64,000 nt of DNA from assembly GCA_050260515.1 (NCBI GenBank), contig JBLNCI010000036.1:108879-172878 (forward strand), read 5' to 3'. Numbering within the stretch: position 1 is the first letter of the stretch; each line of letters starts with the position of its first letter. Positions 8,647 to 15,027 of this stretch are shown one piece after another. Under the pieces are notes generated by a model. The model had not been told where the DNA came from, made no database searches, and was given only the letters and a program-made list of their open reading frames with translations. Both the position numbers and the translations under genes were made by a program. This DNA is from DATJIG01 sp050260515. Its GTDB lineage: Bacteria > Pseudomonadota > Alphaproteobacteria > SMXQ01.

Positions 8647-9681
8647 TCAGAACACGATCTCGACGCGGCGGTTCTTCGGCTCGCGGACACCGTCCGGGGT
8701 CGCGACCAGCGGGTCCGTCTCGCCCTTGCCGACGACCGCGATGTCGTTCGGGTTGAAGCCCATGCGGACCAGCTCGGCCTTCACCGCCTCGGCGCGACGC
8801 ACCGACAGGCGCTGGTTGTAGGCCGCGGAGCCCGCGCGGTCGGCGTGACCGGTCAGGTTGATGCGGCTGACGCCGCCACGGCGCGCGTTGTTCGCGGCCT
8901 CCTCGATGATCGGACGCGCGTCCGGACGGATGTCCGAGCGGTCGAAGTCGAAGAACACCTGGAACGAACGGACCACCGCGGGCTGCGCCGCCGGAGCCGG
9001 AGCCGGAGCGGGGGCCGCCGCCGGAGCGGGAGCCGCGGCGGGAGCCGGGGCCGCGCCGAACATGTAGCGGAAGCCGACCGTCACGAGGTGGTCGCGGTAG
9101 TGGGTCTCGACGCTGCCGCCGGGCTGCAGCGACACGTCGGGATTGCGCGACCGCAGGTAGTGGTAGTCGAGGAACAGCTTGGTCCGCGGCGACACGTCGT
9201 AGGCGACGCCGGCGATCGCCTGGGCGCCGAGGTTGCCGTCGCTGTCGTTGATGCGGGTGGTGCCGCTCGGGGTGATGCTCGAGGCGCGGTACTTCACCCA
9301 GCCGATGCCGAGGCCGACGTACGGCGTGAACGCCGAGCCGGTGCGGATGTCGTAGAGGCCGTTGATCATCGCGGTGAACGCGTTGGCGCTGCCCGACGAG
9401 CTGCCGCCGCCGGTCATGCTGCCGACGTCGTTAGTGCGGTAGCCGAGCTCGAATTCGGTGCGCCAGTTCTGATCGTAGGCGTAGCCGAGCGACGCGAGGC
9501 CGCCCCAGCCGCGGTCGTAGTCGGCCTTGCTGGACACGCCCGAGCCGTTGAACGGCCCGTCGTTCAGGATGCTGAGGCCGAGTCCGGCGCCGAAGTACGG
9601 CCCCGAGTCCTGGGCGTTGGCCACGCCCGCCGCAGCGAGGAGACCTGCGGCGAGGACGCCGGCAGCCATGGTGATGCGCAT
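8647..9681 (-). CDS. OmpA-family outer-membrane protein
   Basis: A 344-residue protein. I start at ATG 9681, preceded by AAAAGGGG at 7 bases, giving the signal peptide MRITMAAGVLAAGLLAAAGV..ANA; an upstream in-frame ATG would bury it. Residues about 24-205 form an 8-stranded-barrel-like domain (GPYFGAGLGLS, GGLASLGYAYDQNW, YDIRTGSAFTPYVGLGIGW, DHLVTVGFRYMFG). An Ala/Pro linker follows, then an OmpA C-terminal peptidoglycan-binding domain (FFDFDRSDI, LTGHADRAGSAAYNQ, LSVRRAEAV, PKNRRVEIVF). It tethers the outer membrane to the wall. A bidirectional terminator follows. Confidence 0.92.
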   Translation of the reverse strand: MRITMAAGVLAAGLLAAAGVANAQDSGPYFGAGLGLSILNDGPFNGSGVSSKADYDRGWGGLASLGYAYDQNWRTEFELGYRTNDVGSMTGGGSSSGSANAFTAMINGLYDIRTGSAFTPYVGLGIGWVKYRASSITPSGTTRINDSDGNLGAQAIAGVAYDVSPRTKLFLDYHYLRSRNPDVSLQPGGSVETHYRDHLVTVGFRYMFGAAPAPAAAPAPAAAPAPAPAPAAQPAVVRSFQVFFDFDRSDIRPDARPIIEEAANNARRGGVSRINLTGHADRAGSAAYNQRLSVRRAEAVKAELVRMGFNPNDIAVVGKGETDPLVATPDGVREPKNRRVEIVF

Positions 9682-9892
9682 TGCTAAACCCCTTTTTCTC
9701 TTGAGCATGGCGTACGGAACGAAGTCCATGAACTCACACGGCATTGTGAACGCCATAAATGTAATTGGGGCGTGGCCAATGCACCCACCCCCCGCAATTT
9801 TCTAAGCCGTGTTGCGCAAGGGACACAGTTCCGTAGCGCACCGCTCCGTTACGCTCGAGATTTTGGAATTTTATTGCGCGCGAACCGACCGA

Positions 9893-11110
9893 TCAGGCCG
9901 CCGGCGCGGCCTTGCGGCGGCGCTGGCTCTCGGTCCGGAGCTGGCCGCAGGCGGCGAGGATGTCCCTGCCACGGGGTGTGCGTACCGGTGCGGCGAGGCC
10001 GGCGTCGTTGAGGATGCGGGCGAACGCCTCGACCGCTTCGGGGGTCGACGTCCGGTAGTCCGATCCCGGCCACGGATTGAACGGGATCAGGTTGGTCTTG
10101 GCGTGGATGCCCTTGAGGAGCCGCGCGAGCGCGCGGGCGTCCTCGGGGCGGTCGTTGACGTCCTTGAGCATCACGTACTCGAAGGTGATGCGCCGCGCGT
10201 TGTTGGCGCCGGGATAGCGGCGGCACGCCGCGAGCAGCTCCTTGAGCGGGAAGCGGCGGTTGATCGGCACCAGGACGTCGCGCAGCTCGTCGTTCACGGC
10301 GTGGAGCGACACCGCGAGGTTGACGCCGATCTCCGAGCCGCAGCGGTCCATCAGCGGCACCACGCCGGCCGTCGACAGCGTGATGCGGCGGCGCGAGATC
10401 GCGATGCCCTCGCTGTCCATGACGACGCCGAGCGCCTTCTTGACGTTGTCGAAGTTGAGGAGCGGCTCGCCCATCCCCATCATGACGATGTTCGAGATCA
10501 TGCGGTCGCTCTTGGGCGACGGCCATTCGCCGAGGGCGTCGCGCGCGGCCATCACCTGGGCGACGATCTCGCGCGCCGACAGGTTGCGGACGAACTGCTG
10601 CGTTCCGGTGTGGCAGAAGCTGCAGGCGAGCGAGCAGCCCACCTGCGACGAGACGCACAGCGTGCCGCGGTCCTCCTCCGGAATGTGGACGGTCTCGACC
10701 TCCTGACCGTCGGCGAAGCGGAACAGCCACTTGCGGGTGCCGTCCGACGACTTGTCGTCGCGCACCACCTCGGGGCGCGCCACCGTGAAGTGCTCGGCGA
10801 GCATGGCGCGGAAGTCCTTGGCGAGCGTCGTCATCTGCGCGAAGTCGCGCTCGCCGCGATGGTAGATCCAGTGCCAGAGCTGCCGGGCGCGGAACGGCGC
10901 CTCGCCGAGGCCGACCACCGCCTCGGTCAGCTCGTCGCGGGTGAAGCCGACGAGATTCACCGGTCCGCCGACGGCGGCCGCGGCGTCGGCAGGCTTCAGC
11001 GGCGTCTTCTCGATCACGGGGGCGATCGGGGCCGATGCGGTCGAATCGGGCGTCATGGCCTTGAACGGAGTGGAACGGGCGCGCACCAGCGGTGCGTCGG
11101 CGCCGCTCAT
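9893..11110 (-). CDS. rlmN: Dual-specificity RNA methyltransferase RlmN
   Basis: A 405-residue radical-SAM enzyme that methylates C2 of A2503 in 23S rRNA and A37 of some tRNAs. The 4Fe-4S motif CSLACSFC is at C159, C163 and C166. The resolving and methyl-carrying cysteines match C152 (TLCVSSQVGC) and C388 (ILAACGQL). MGMGEPLLNFDNV and NPWPGSDYR are family blocks. The N-terminus is about 25 residues longer than usual and polar; a second ATG at residue 20 is an alternative start. Confidence 0.96.
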   Translation of the reverse strand: MSGADAPLVRARSTPFKAMTPDSTASAPIAPVIEKTPLKPADAAAAVGGPVNLVGFTRDELTEAVVGLGEAPFRARQLWHWIYHRGERDFAQMTTLAKDFRAMLAEHFTVARPEVVRDDKSSDGTRKWLFRFADGQEVETVHIPEEDRGTLCVSSQVGCSLACSFCHTGTQQFVRNLSAREIVAQVMAARDALGEWPSPKSDRMISNIVMMGMGEPLLNFDNVKKALGVVMDSEGIAISRRRITLSTAGVVPLMDRCGSEIGVNLAVSLHAVNDELRDVLVPINRRFPLKELLAACRRYPGANNARRITFEYVMLKDVNDRPEDARALARLLKGIHAKTNLIPFNPWPGSDYRTSTPEAVEAFARILNDAGLAAPVRTPRGRDILAACGQLRTESQRRRKAAPAA

Positions 11111-11160
11111 ATAAGCCGCCGTCGCGGCGATTGCCAGCCGGCCCTGCCGGCCGCCTCGAA

Positions 11161-11673
11161 CTACTTGATGTTGCAGGCCTTGTTGATCGCCTGATAGGCG
11201 GCGCCGAAGCCCTTGAGCGAGAACGTGTCGGTGGTCTGGGTGCCGCGCTCCGAGGTGCCGCGGACGATGAACGTCGCCCCCTTCACCATCGCCTGGACCA
11301 TCGTGCGATCGTCCTGGGCGGTGCGGTTCCAGCCCGAGTCGTCGTTCACGTACATGCCGAACGTCTGGTTGCCGATAGCGACGTTCGCCGTGCTGCTCGG
11401 GCGGTACTTGTAGCCGGCCTTCACGTTGACGACGTCGCGCTCGTTGTCGCCGGGGCGATGGGTGACGAACAGGAACGCCGCGCCCCGTCGCACGTTGGCG
11501 GGCTCCTGCTTCACGGGCTTGGTGACGACATAGCAGACGCGGCTACGGCCCTGGCCCGAGGCGTACGCTTCCCAGTCCTGGAACGAGCCGAGGAACGGAC
11601 CCTGCTGGGCCGCGGCGGAGCCGAACATGACGAGGACGAGGGCGAGAGCGGACGCTGTCGAACGCAGGATCAT
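11161..11673 (-). CDS. Invasion-associated locus B (IalB) family protein
   Basis: A 170-residue exported protein: signal peptide about 1-22 (VLVMFGSAAAQ), then the IalB-type domain with GSFQDWEAYASG....RVCYVVTKPVKQEP, FLFVTHRPG, VNVKAGYKY and FSLKGFGAAYQAINKAC. C47 and C167 could form a disulfide. The family is widespread in free-living Alphaproteobacteria; the name comes from a Bartonella locus and does not imply virulence here. It lies 50 bp downstream of the rlmN start on the same strand, so it is probably transcribed before rlmN. Confidence 0.88.
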   Translation of the reverse strand: MILRSTASALALVLVMFGSAAAQQGPFLGSFQDWEAYASGQGRSRVCYVVTKPVKQEPANVRRGAAFLFVTHRPGDNERDVVNVKAGYKYRPSSTANVAIGNQTFGMYVNDDSGWNRTAQDDRTMVQAMVKGATFIVRGTSERGTQTTDTFSLKGFGAAYQAINKACNIK

Positions 11674-11744
11674 GGTCGCGAGTCTATCCGATGAAGCTTC
11701 GCTTCGAAAAGTGGCGTGGGCACGGTTTCGTTCGCTCGCGGCGC

Positions 11745-12329
11745 TCACTCGTGGCGAAACACCGGACGGCCGTGCACGTGCGCGGGCACCGGTTCGGGCT
11801 CGCCGCGCGGATGCAGCGGCCGCGCGGGGAAGCGCCCGAGGTTGATGATGCGGTCGTACATCACGACGGCGCCGGCGACCGCGACGTTGATGCAGAACTT
11901 GGTCGGGATCTTCACCACGTACGAGCACTTCGCGATCAGCTCCGGCGACAGCGACCCGCGCTCGGGCCCGAGCACGTAGGCGGCGGTGCGGGGATGACGG
12001 AACGACGGCAGCTCGACCGCGTCGTCGAGCAGCTCGATGCCGACCAGCTCGCAGCCGGCGGGAAGCTGCATCGCGGCGACGGAGTCGAAGCGATAGAACG
12101 GCACCTGGCCCGGCGCGTCCGAGGTGTCGGCGCGATGCGCCTCCTGGCGCGACCACACGCCGCCAATGGAGAAGGTGAAGCTCGCGCCGAAGGCATGGGC
12201 CGAGCGGAACAGGTTGCCGGCGTTGATCGCCTTGCTCAGGCCCTCGACGCCGATTCCGAAATAACCGCGCATGGCGTGAGAGTGCGGGCGAGCCGCCGAC
12301 AAATCAAGCACTGCGCGCGACGTATTCAT
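11745..12329 (-). CDS. SpoU (TrmH) family RNA methyltransferase
   Basis: A 194-residue SPOUT-fold methyltransferase. ATG 12329 is chosen because GGAGGAAGGGAG lies just before it; the next in-frame ATG (12272) has none. SPOUT motifs are seen in order: NAGNLFRSAHAFGA (motif 1, Asn-Arg), VLGPERGSLSPELI (motif 2, Gly-Pro-Glu-Arg) and IPTKFCINVAVAGAVVMYDRI (motif 3, usual Ser/Asn loop). It likely 2'-O-methylates a tRNA or rRNA ribose; the target cannot be read from sequence. The C-terminal tail is rich in Pro/His/Arg. Confidence 0.88.
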   Translation of the reverse strand: MNTSRAVLDLSAARPHSHAMRGYFGIGVEGLSKAINAGNLFRSAHAFGASFTFSIGGVWSRQEAHRADTSDAPGQVPFYRFDSVAAMQLPAGCELVGIELLDDAVELPSFRHPRTAAYVLGPERGSLSPELIAKCSYVVKIPTKFCINVAVAGAVVMYDRIINLGRFPARPLHPRGEPEPVPAHVHGRPVFRHE

Positions 12330-12401
12330 CGCTCCCTTCCTCCGACCGGTCCTTCCATCTCGCCAGCTCGCTCCATCGGGTGTGTCTCTCGGAATCACCG
12401 A

Positions 12402-12434
12402 AGCCCGCTCCGGTTTGTGAGGCCGGAGCGGGCT
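12402..12434. repeat. 12-bp perfect hairpin
   Basis: AGCCCGCTCCGG pairs perfectly with CCGGAGCGGGCT across a 9-base loop. There is no T-run on either side, so it is not an obvious intrinsic terminator, although it lies upstream of the SpoU methyltransferase gene. Confidence 0.8.
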
Positions 12435-12601
12435 GGTGAGGGGCCGGTGGGCCCGCGCTTTGGAGCTACCTCGGCGCGGACACACGTCGTCGTCAGCGGA
12501 TTCAGCTAAATCCACTTTTTACCTTCTCCACGAGGGTCGGCAGGGTGCCACGCTGCCTTTAAAGCGTAGCCGACGCCGCCGATTGCTTCATCGGTCGCGG
12601 A

Positions 12602-12647
12602 TCGCGACGCTGTTGCTATCGGTACCGAAAGAGAAGATGCGTCGCGA
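12602..12647. repeat. Nested inverted repeats
   Basis: TCGCGACGC (12602-12610) is the reverse complement of GCGTCGCGA (12639-12647). Between them lies the perfect palindrome TCGGTACCGA (12619-12628). Confidence 0.65.
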
Positions 12648-12743
12648 CCCGAAGGGGAAGCGCCGTTGCCTCTCAACTGATCCACCGCGGCCGTCCTCGT
12701 TGTCGGAGGCCATCGCTCGCGGCTTCTTCGCTTCAAGGAGAGC

Positions 12744-12759
12744 GCTATTGCGCAATAGC
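12744..12759. repeat. 16-bp perfect palindrome
   Basis: GCTATTGCGCAATAGC is a perfect palindrome centred at 12751/12752, with no loop. It could be a protein-binding dyad or part of a dispersed repeat. Confidence 0.7.
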
Positions 12760-12860
12760 TCCCCTCGCTTGTCGCGATGGGGAAACGATGCGCGCATGCG
12801 AAACGCGGCACAAGGGGGCTGTGGAAAGTCTGGGCCGGTTCGGGCGAGCCCTGTTGAAAG

Positions 12861-12963
12861 TGACGGACCTTTGTCCGTCATGGTCGGCGAAGGCCGACCA
12901 TCCACGAGTTTTTGGTGCGGTTGAAAGAAACTCGTGGATCCTCGCCCTTCGGCAAGGATGACG
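12861..12963. repeat. Composite palindromic element able to fold as a cloverleaf
   Basis: Four hairpins follow head to tail. TGACGGAC-CTTT-GTCCGTCA is at 12861-12880. TGGTCGGC-GAAG-GCCGACCA is at 12881-12900. TCCACGAGTTT / AAACTCGTGGA is at 12901-12911 and 12928-12938 with a 16-base loop. ATCCTCGCC-CTTC-GGCAAGGAT is at 12938-12959 with one mismatch. In addition CGTCAT (12876-12881) pairs with ATGACG (12958-12963), closing the last three arms into a cloverleaf. No tRNA consensus is present. Confidence 0.8.
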
Positions 12964-12986
12964 AGAAAAACGGTCGCTTTTCAGCC

Positions 12987-13006
12987 GGACCGCGCTCGCG
13001 CGGTCC
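12987..13006. repeat. 8-bp perfect hairpin
   Basis: GGACCGCG and CGCGGTCC flank loop CTCG, continuing the run of hairpins. Confidence 0.7.
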
Positions 13007-13046
13007 TGAGGCCATGCCGTGGTGTTTAGGGCGCTCACCGTGCCCG

Positions 13047-13068
13047 CCCTCTCCCTGAAGGGAGAGGG
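13047..13068. repeat. 9-bp perfect hairpin CCCTCTCCC/GGGAGAGGG
   Basis: CCCTCTCCC-TGAA-GGGAGAGGG is followed by TGAAAAATC. It resembles short palindromes commonly scattered between genes in GC-rich proteobacteria. A terminator role is possible but there is no true T-run. Confidence 0.7.
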
Positions 13069-13195
13069 TGAAAAATCAAGGCGGCTCGCTCGTTTCGCCT
13101 GGACACGCTCTGCGCCATTCGACGCGTCCGCCGGCCATGCTTCTACTCGCGCCGCCTCGCTGGAATCCGCCGCGGCGTCCCACTAGATTGCGGCG

Positions 13196-14122
13196 ATGAT
13201 GTTGCGCGCGAGGACGCGCGCCGCATGGCACCGGCTGCCGCCGCCGGTCCGCGGCGCGCTGTTGATGATGGTGTCGGCGTTGAGTTTCGCGACGATGGCG
13301 GCGACCATCCGCCACATGGCGGATCGGCTGCATCCGTTCGAGCTCGCCTTCTTCCGCAATCTCTTCAGCCTGCTGATCATGGCGCCGTGGGTGCTGCGCG
13401 GCGGCATGGCGCGGCTGAGGACCGCGAGCATCCGCAAGTACGGCCTGCGCGGGCTGCTGTCGATCGTCGCCATGCTGAGCTGGTTCTACGGTCTCGCGAT
13501 GATGCCGATCGCCGAGGCCACGGCGCTGTCGTTCACCGCGCCGATCTTCGCCTCGATCGGCGCCATCCTGTTCCTCGGCGAGCGCATGGGCGTGCGGCGC
13601 TGGAGCGCGATCGTCGTCGGTTTCGCCGGCGCGATGATCATTTTGCGGCCGGGGCTGCACGCGGTGAGCTGGCCCGCGCTCGTCGTGCTCGGCGGCTCGG
13701 CGGCGGTCGCGGGCTCGATCATCATGGTCAAGATCCTGTCGCGGACCGAGCCGTCGAACCTGATCGTCACCTACATGGGGATATATCTCGTCCCCATGTC
13801 GCTGATCCCGGCGCTGTTCGTGTGGACGACGCCGGTCGGCACCGACTGGCTGTGGCTCGCGTTCATCGCCGCGGTCGCGACCGCGGGACAGCTCGGCATC
13901 ACCTACGCCTATGCCGCGACCGACGCGACGGTGGTGCTGCCGTTCGACTACGCCCGGCTGCCGTTCGCGGCGCTGATCGCCTATTTCGCCTTCGGCGAGA
14001 TGCCGGATCGCTGGACGTGGGTCGGCGCGGCAGTGATCGCGGGCTCCGCGATCTACATCGCGCGACGCGAGGCGCAGCGCTCAAAGGAAAAAGTCGCGGC
14101 GACCGCGCCGGCGACGAGCTGA
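13196..14122 (+). CDS. DMT superfamily (EamA) transporter
   Basis: A 308-residue inner-membrane protein with about ten hydrophobic helices in two EamA repeats (roughly residues 20-150 and 165-295). Each ends with the conserved second-half pattern (GERMGVRRWSAIVVGFAGAMIILRPG; GEMPDRWTWVGAAVIAGSAIYIARRE). Members export metabolites such as amino acids; the substrate here is unknown. The start ATG immediately follows the hairpin-rich intergenic region. It converges on the pterin dehydratase gene. Confidence 0.9.
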   Translation: MMLRARTRAAWHRLPPPVRGALLMMVSALSFATMAATIRHMADRLHPFELAFFRNLFSLLIMAPWVLRGGMARLRTASIRKYGLRGLLSIVAMLSWFYGLAMMPIAEATALSFTAPIFASIGAILFLGERMGVRRWSAIVVGFAGAMIILRPGLHAVSWPALVVLGGSAAVAGSIIMVKILSRTEPSNLIVTYMGIYLVPMSLIPALFVWTTPVGTDWLWLAFIAAVATAGQLGITYAYAATDATVVLPFDYARLPFAALIAYFAFGEMPDRWTWVGAAVIAGSAIYIARREAQRSKEKVAATAPATS

Positions 14123-14141
14123 TCGCGCGCGGCCCGCGCGC

Positions 14142-14474
14142 TCACGCCCTGTCGCGGGCCGGCGCGAGCTGATCCATGACATGGGCGAGCCGGATGTCGC
14201 GCTCGCTGACGCCCTCGATCGCATGGGTCGCGAGCACGACCTCGACGCGGTTGTAGACGTTCAGCCATTCGGGGTGGTGGTCCATCTTCTCGGCGACGAG
14301 CGCGACCCGCGTCATGAACGCGAACGCCTCGCTGAAGTCGGCGAAGTGGAACGTCTTGCGGATGGCGTCGCGGTCGGTGACCTCGACCCAGCCCTTGAGC
14401 TCGCGCAGCGCGACGCGCCGCCCCTCGCCGGTGAGATGCTCCGGTTGATCCCGTCTGTCGCGTAGCTCGACCAT
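14142..14474 (-). CDS. 4a-hydroxytetrahydrobiopterin dehydratase (pterin-4a-carbinolamine dehydratase)
   Basis: A 110-residue protein. ATG 14474 is chosen because GAGGAGG lies 6-8 bases upstream. The active-site motif EKMDHHPEWLNVYN contains H66, H67, E69 and W70. The enzyme dehydrates 4a-hydroxy-tetrahydropterin to recycle the cofactor of aromatic amino acid hydroxylases. No phenylalanine hydroxylase gene is in the window, so the partner enzyme is unknown; in many bacteria the protein also acts in molybdopterin metabolism. Confidence 0.93.
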   Translation of the reverse strand: MVELRDRRDQPEHLTGEGRRVALRELKGWVEVTDRDAIRKTFHFADFSEAFAFMTRVALVAEKMDHHPEWLNVYNRVEVVLATHAIEGVSERDIRLAHVMDQLAPARDRA

Positions 14475-14571
14475 GTCGAACCTCCTCGCCGAAGAGCGCT
14501 GTCCGCCCAGCCTGCCTGGTCCAGTCTGCGCTCGGGTTGGCGGCCCCGGCAAGCCGCGCTACCTTCGCCGC

Positions 14572-14988
14572 ATGAACCGCACGACCCGCACGAGCGCGCC
14601 GACCGTCACCTCGCCGACGCTCGCCGACATCGAGGACATCGCCCGCGCCGAGCTCGCGCGCCTTCCCGAGCCGTTCCGCCGGCACGTCCGCGACGTCGTG
14701 GTGCGCGTCGAGGACTTCTGTGACGCCGAGATCGAGCGCGAGATGGGCCTCGAGAGTCCATTCGATCTGCTGGGACTCTATCAAGGGGTATCACTGAGCC
14801 AAAAAAGTGTGGGCGATGTTCCCCTCGACCTCGACCGCATCTTCCTCTACCGCCGACCGATCCTCGACTACTGGTGCGAGACCGGCGAGGCGCTCGATCA
14901 TGTCGTGCGCCACGTGCTGATCCACGAGATCGGCCACCATCTCGGCTTCAGCGACGATGACATGGATCAAATCGAGCGCTCCGACTGA
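14572..14988 (+). CDS. Mini-zincin metallopeptidase family protein
   Basis: A 138-residue cytoplasmic protein of the small zincin family (formerly DUF1025). It carries RHVLIHEIGHHLGFSDDDMDQIE: H118 and H122 with catalytic E119 form HExxH, and the downstream SDDDM stretch is the family hallmark. The family also shows VPLDLDRIFLYRRPILDYW. There is no signal peptide. Proteolytic activity is predicted, but natural substrates are unknown. It sits 39 bp upstream of a Lon-family protease on the same strand, suggesting a joint role in protein turnover (inference). Confidence 0.88.
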   Translation: MNRTTRTSAPTVTSPTLADIEDIARAELARLPEPFRRHVRDVVVRVEDFCDAEIEREMGLESPFDLLGLYQGVSLSQKSVGDVPLDLDRIFLYRRPILDYWCETGEALDHVVRHVLIHEIGHHLGFSDDDMDQIERSD

Positions 14989-15027
14989 CGGGCACTCTCT
15001 ACGCCACCGAACTTGCCGAGGATATCG

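Larger units (their letters stand above)
12330..13195. other. Gene-free intergenic region rich in inverted repeats
   Basis: An 866-bp stretch with no convincing gene. Reading frames on both strands are Arg/Ser-rich, lack ribosome binding sites and resemble no family. It contains at least seven perfect or near-perfect hairpins, listed separately, and a composite element that can fold as a cloverleaf. This looks like one or more short palindromic intergenic repeats rather than coding DNA. Confidence 0.8.

Noticed and set aside
8975..9060. Tandem GGAGCC/GGCGCC-like repeats
   Set aside because: They encode the Ala/Pro linker between barrel and peptidoglycan-binding domain of the OmpA-like protein, a normal feature.
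11161..11673. IalB as evidence of a pathogen
   Set aside because: IalB-family proteins are common in free-living Alphaproteobacteria; nothing else in the window suggests virulence.
12506..12811. ORFs of about 100 codons in the hairpin-rich spacer
   Set aside because: There is no ribosome binding site, several frames overlap on both strands, composition is Arg/Ser-rich, and the DNA is dominated by palindromes, so it is better read as a repeat.
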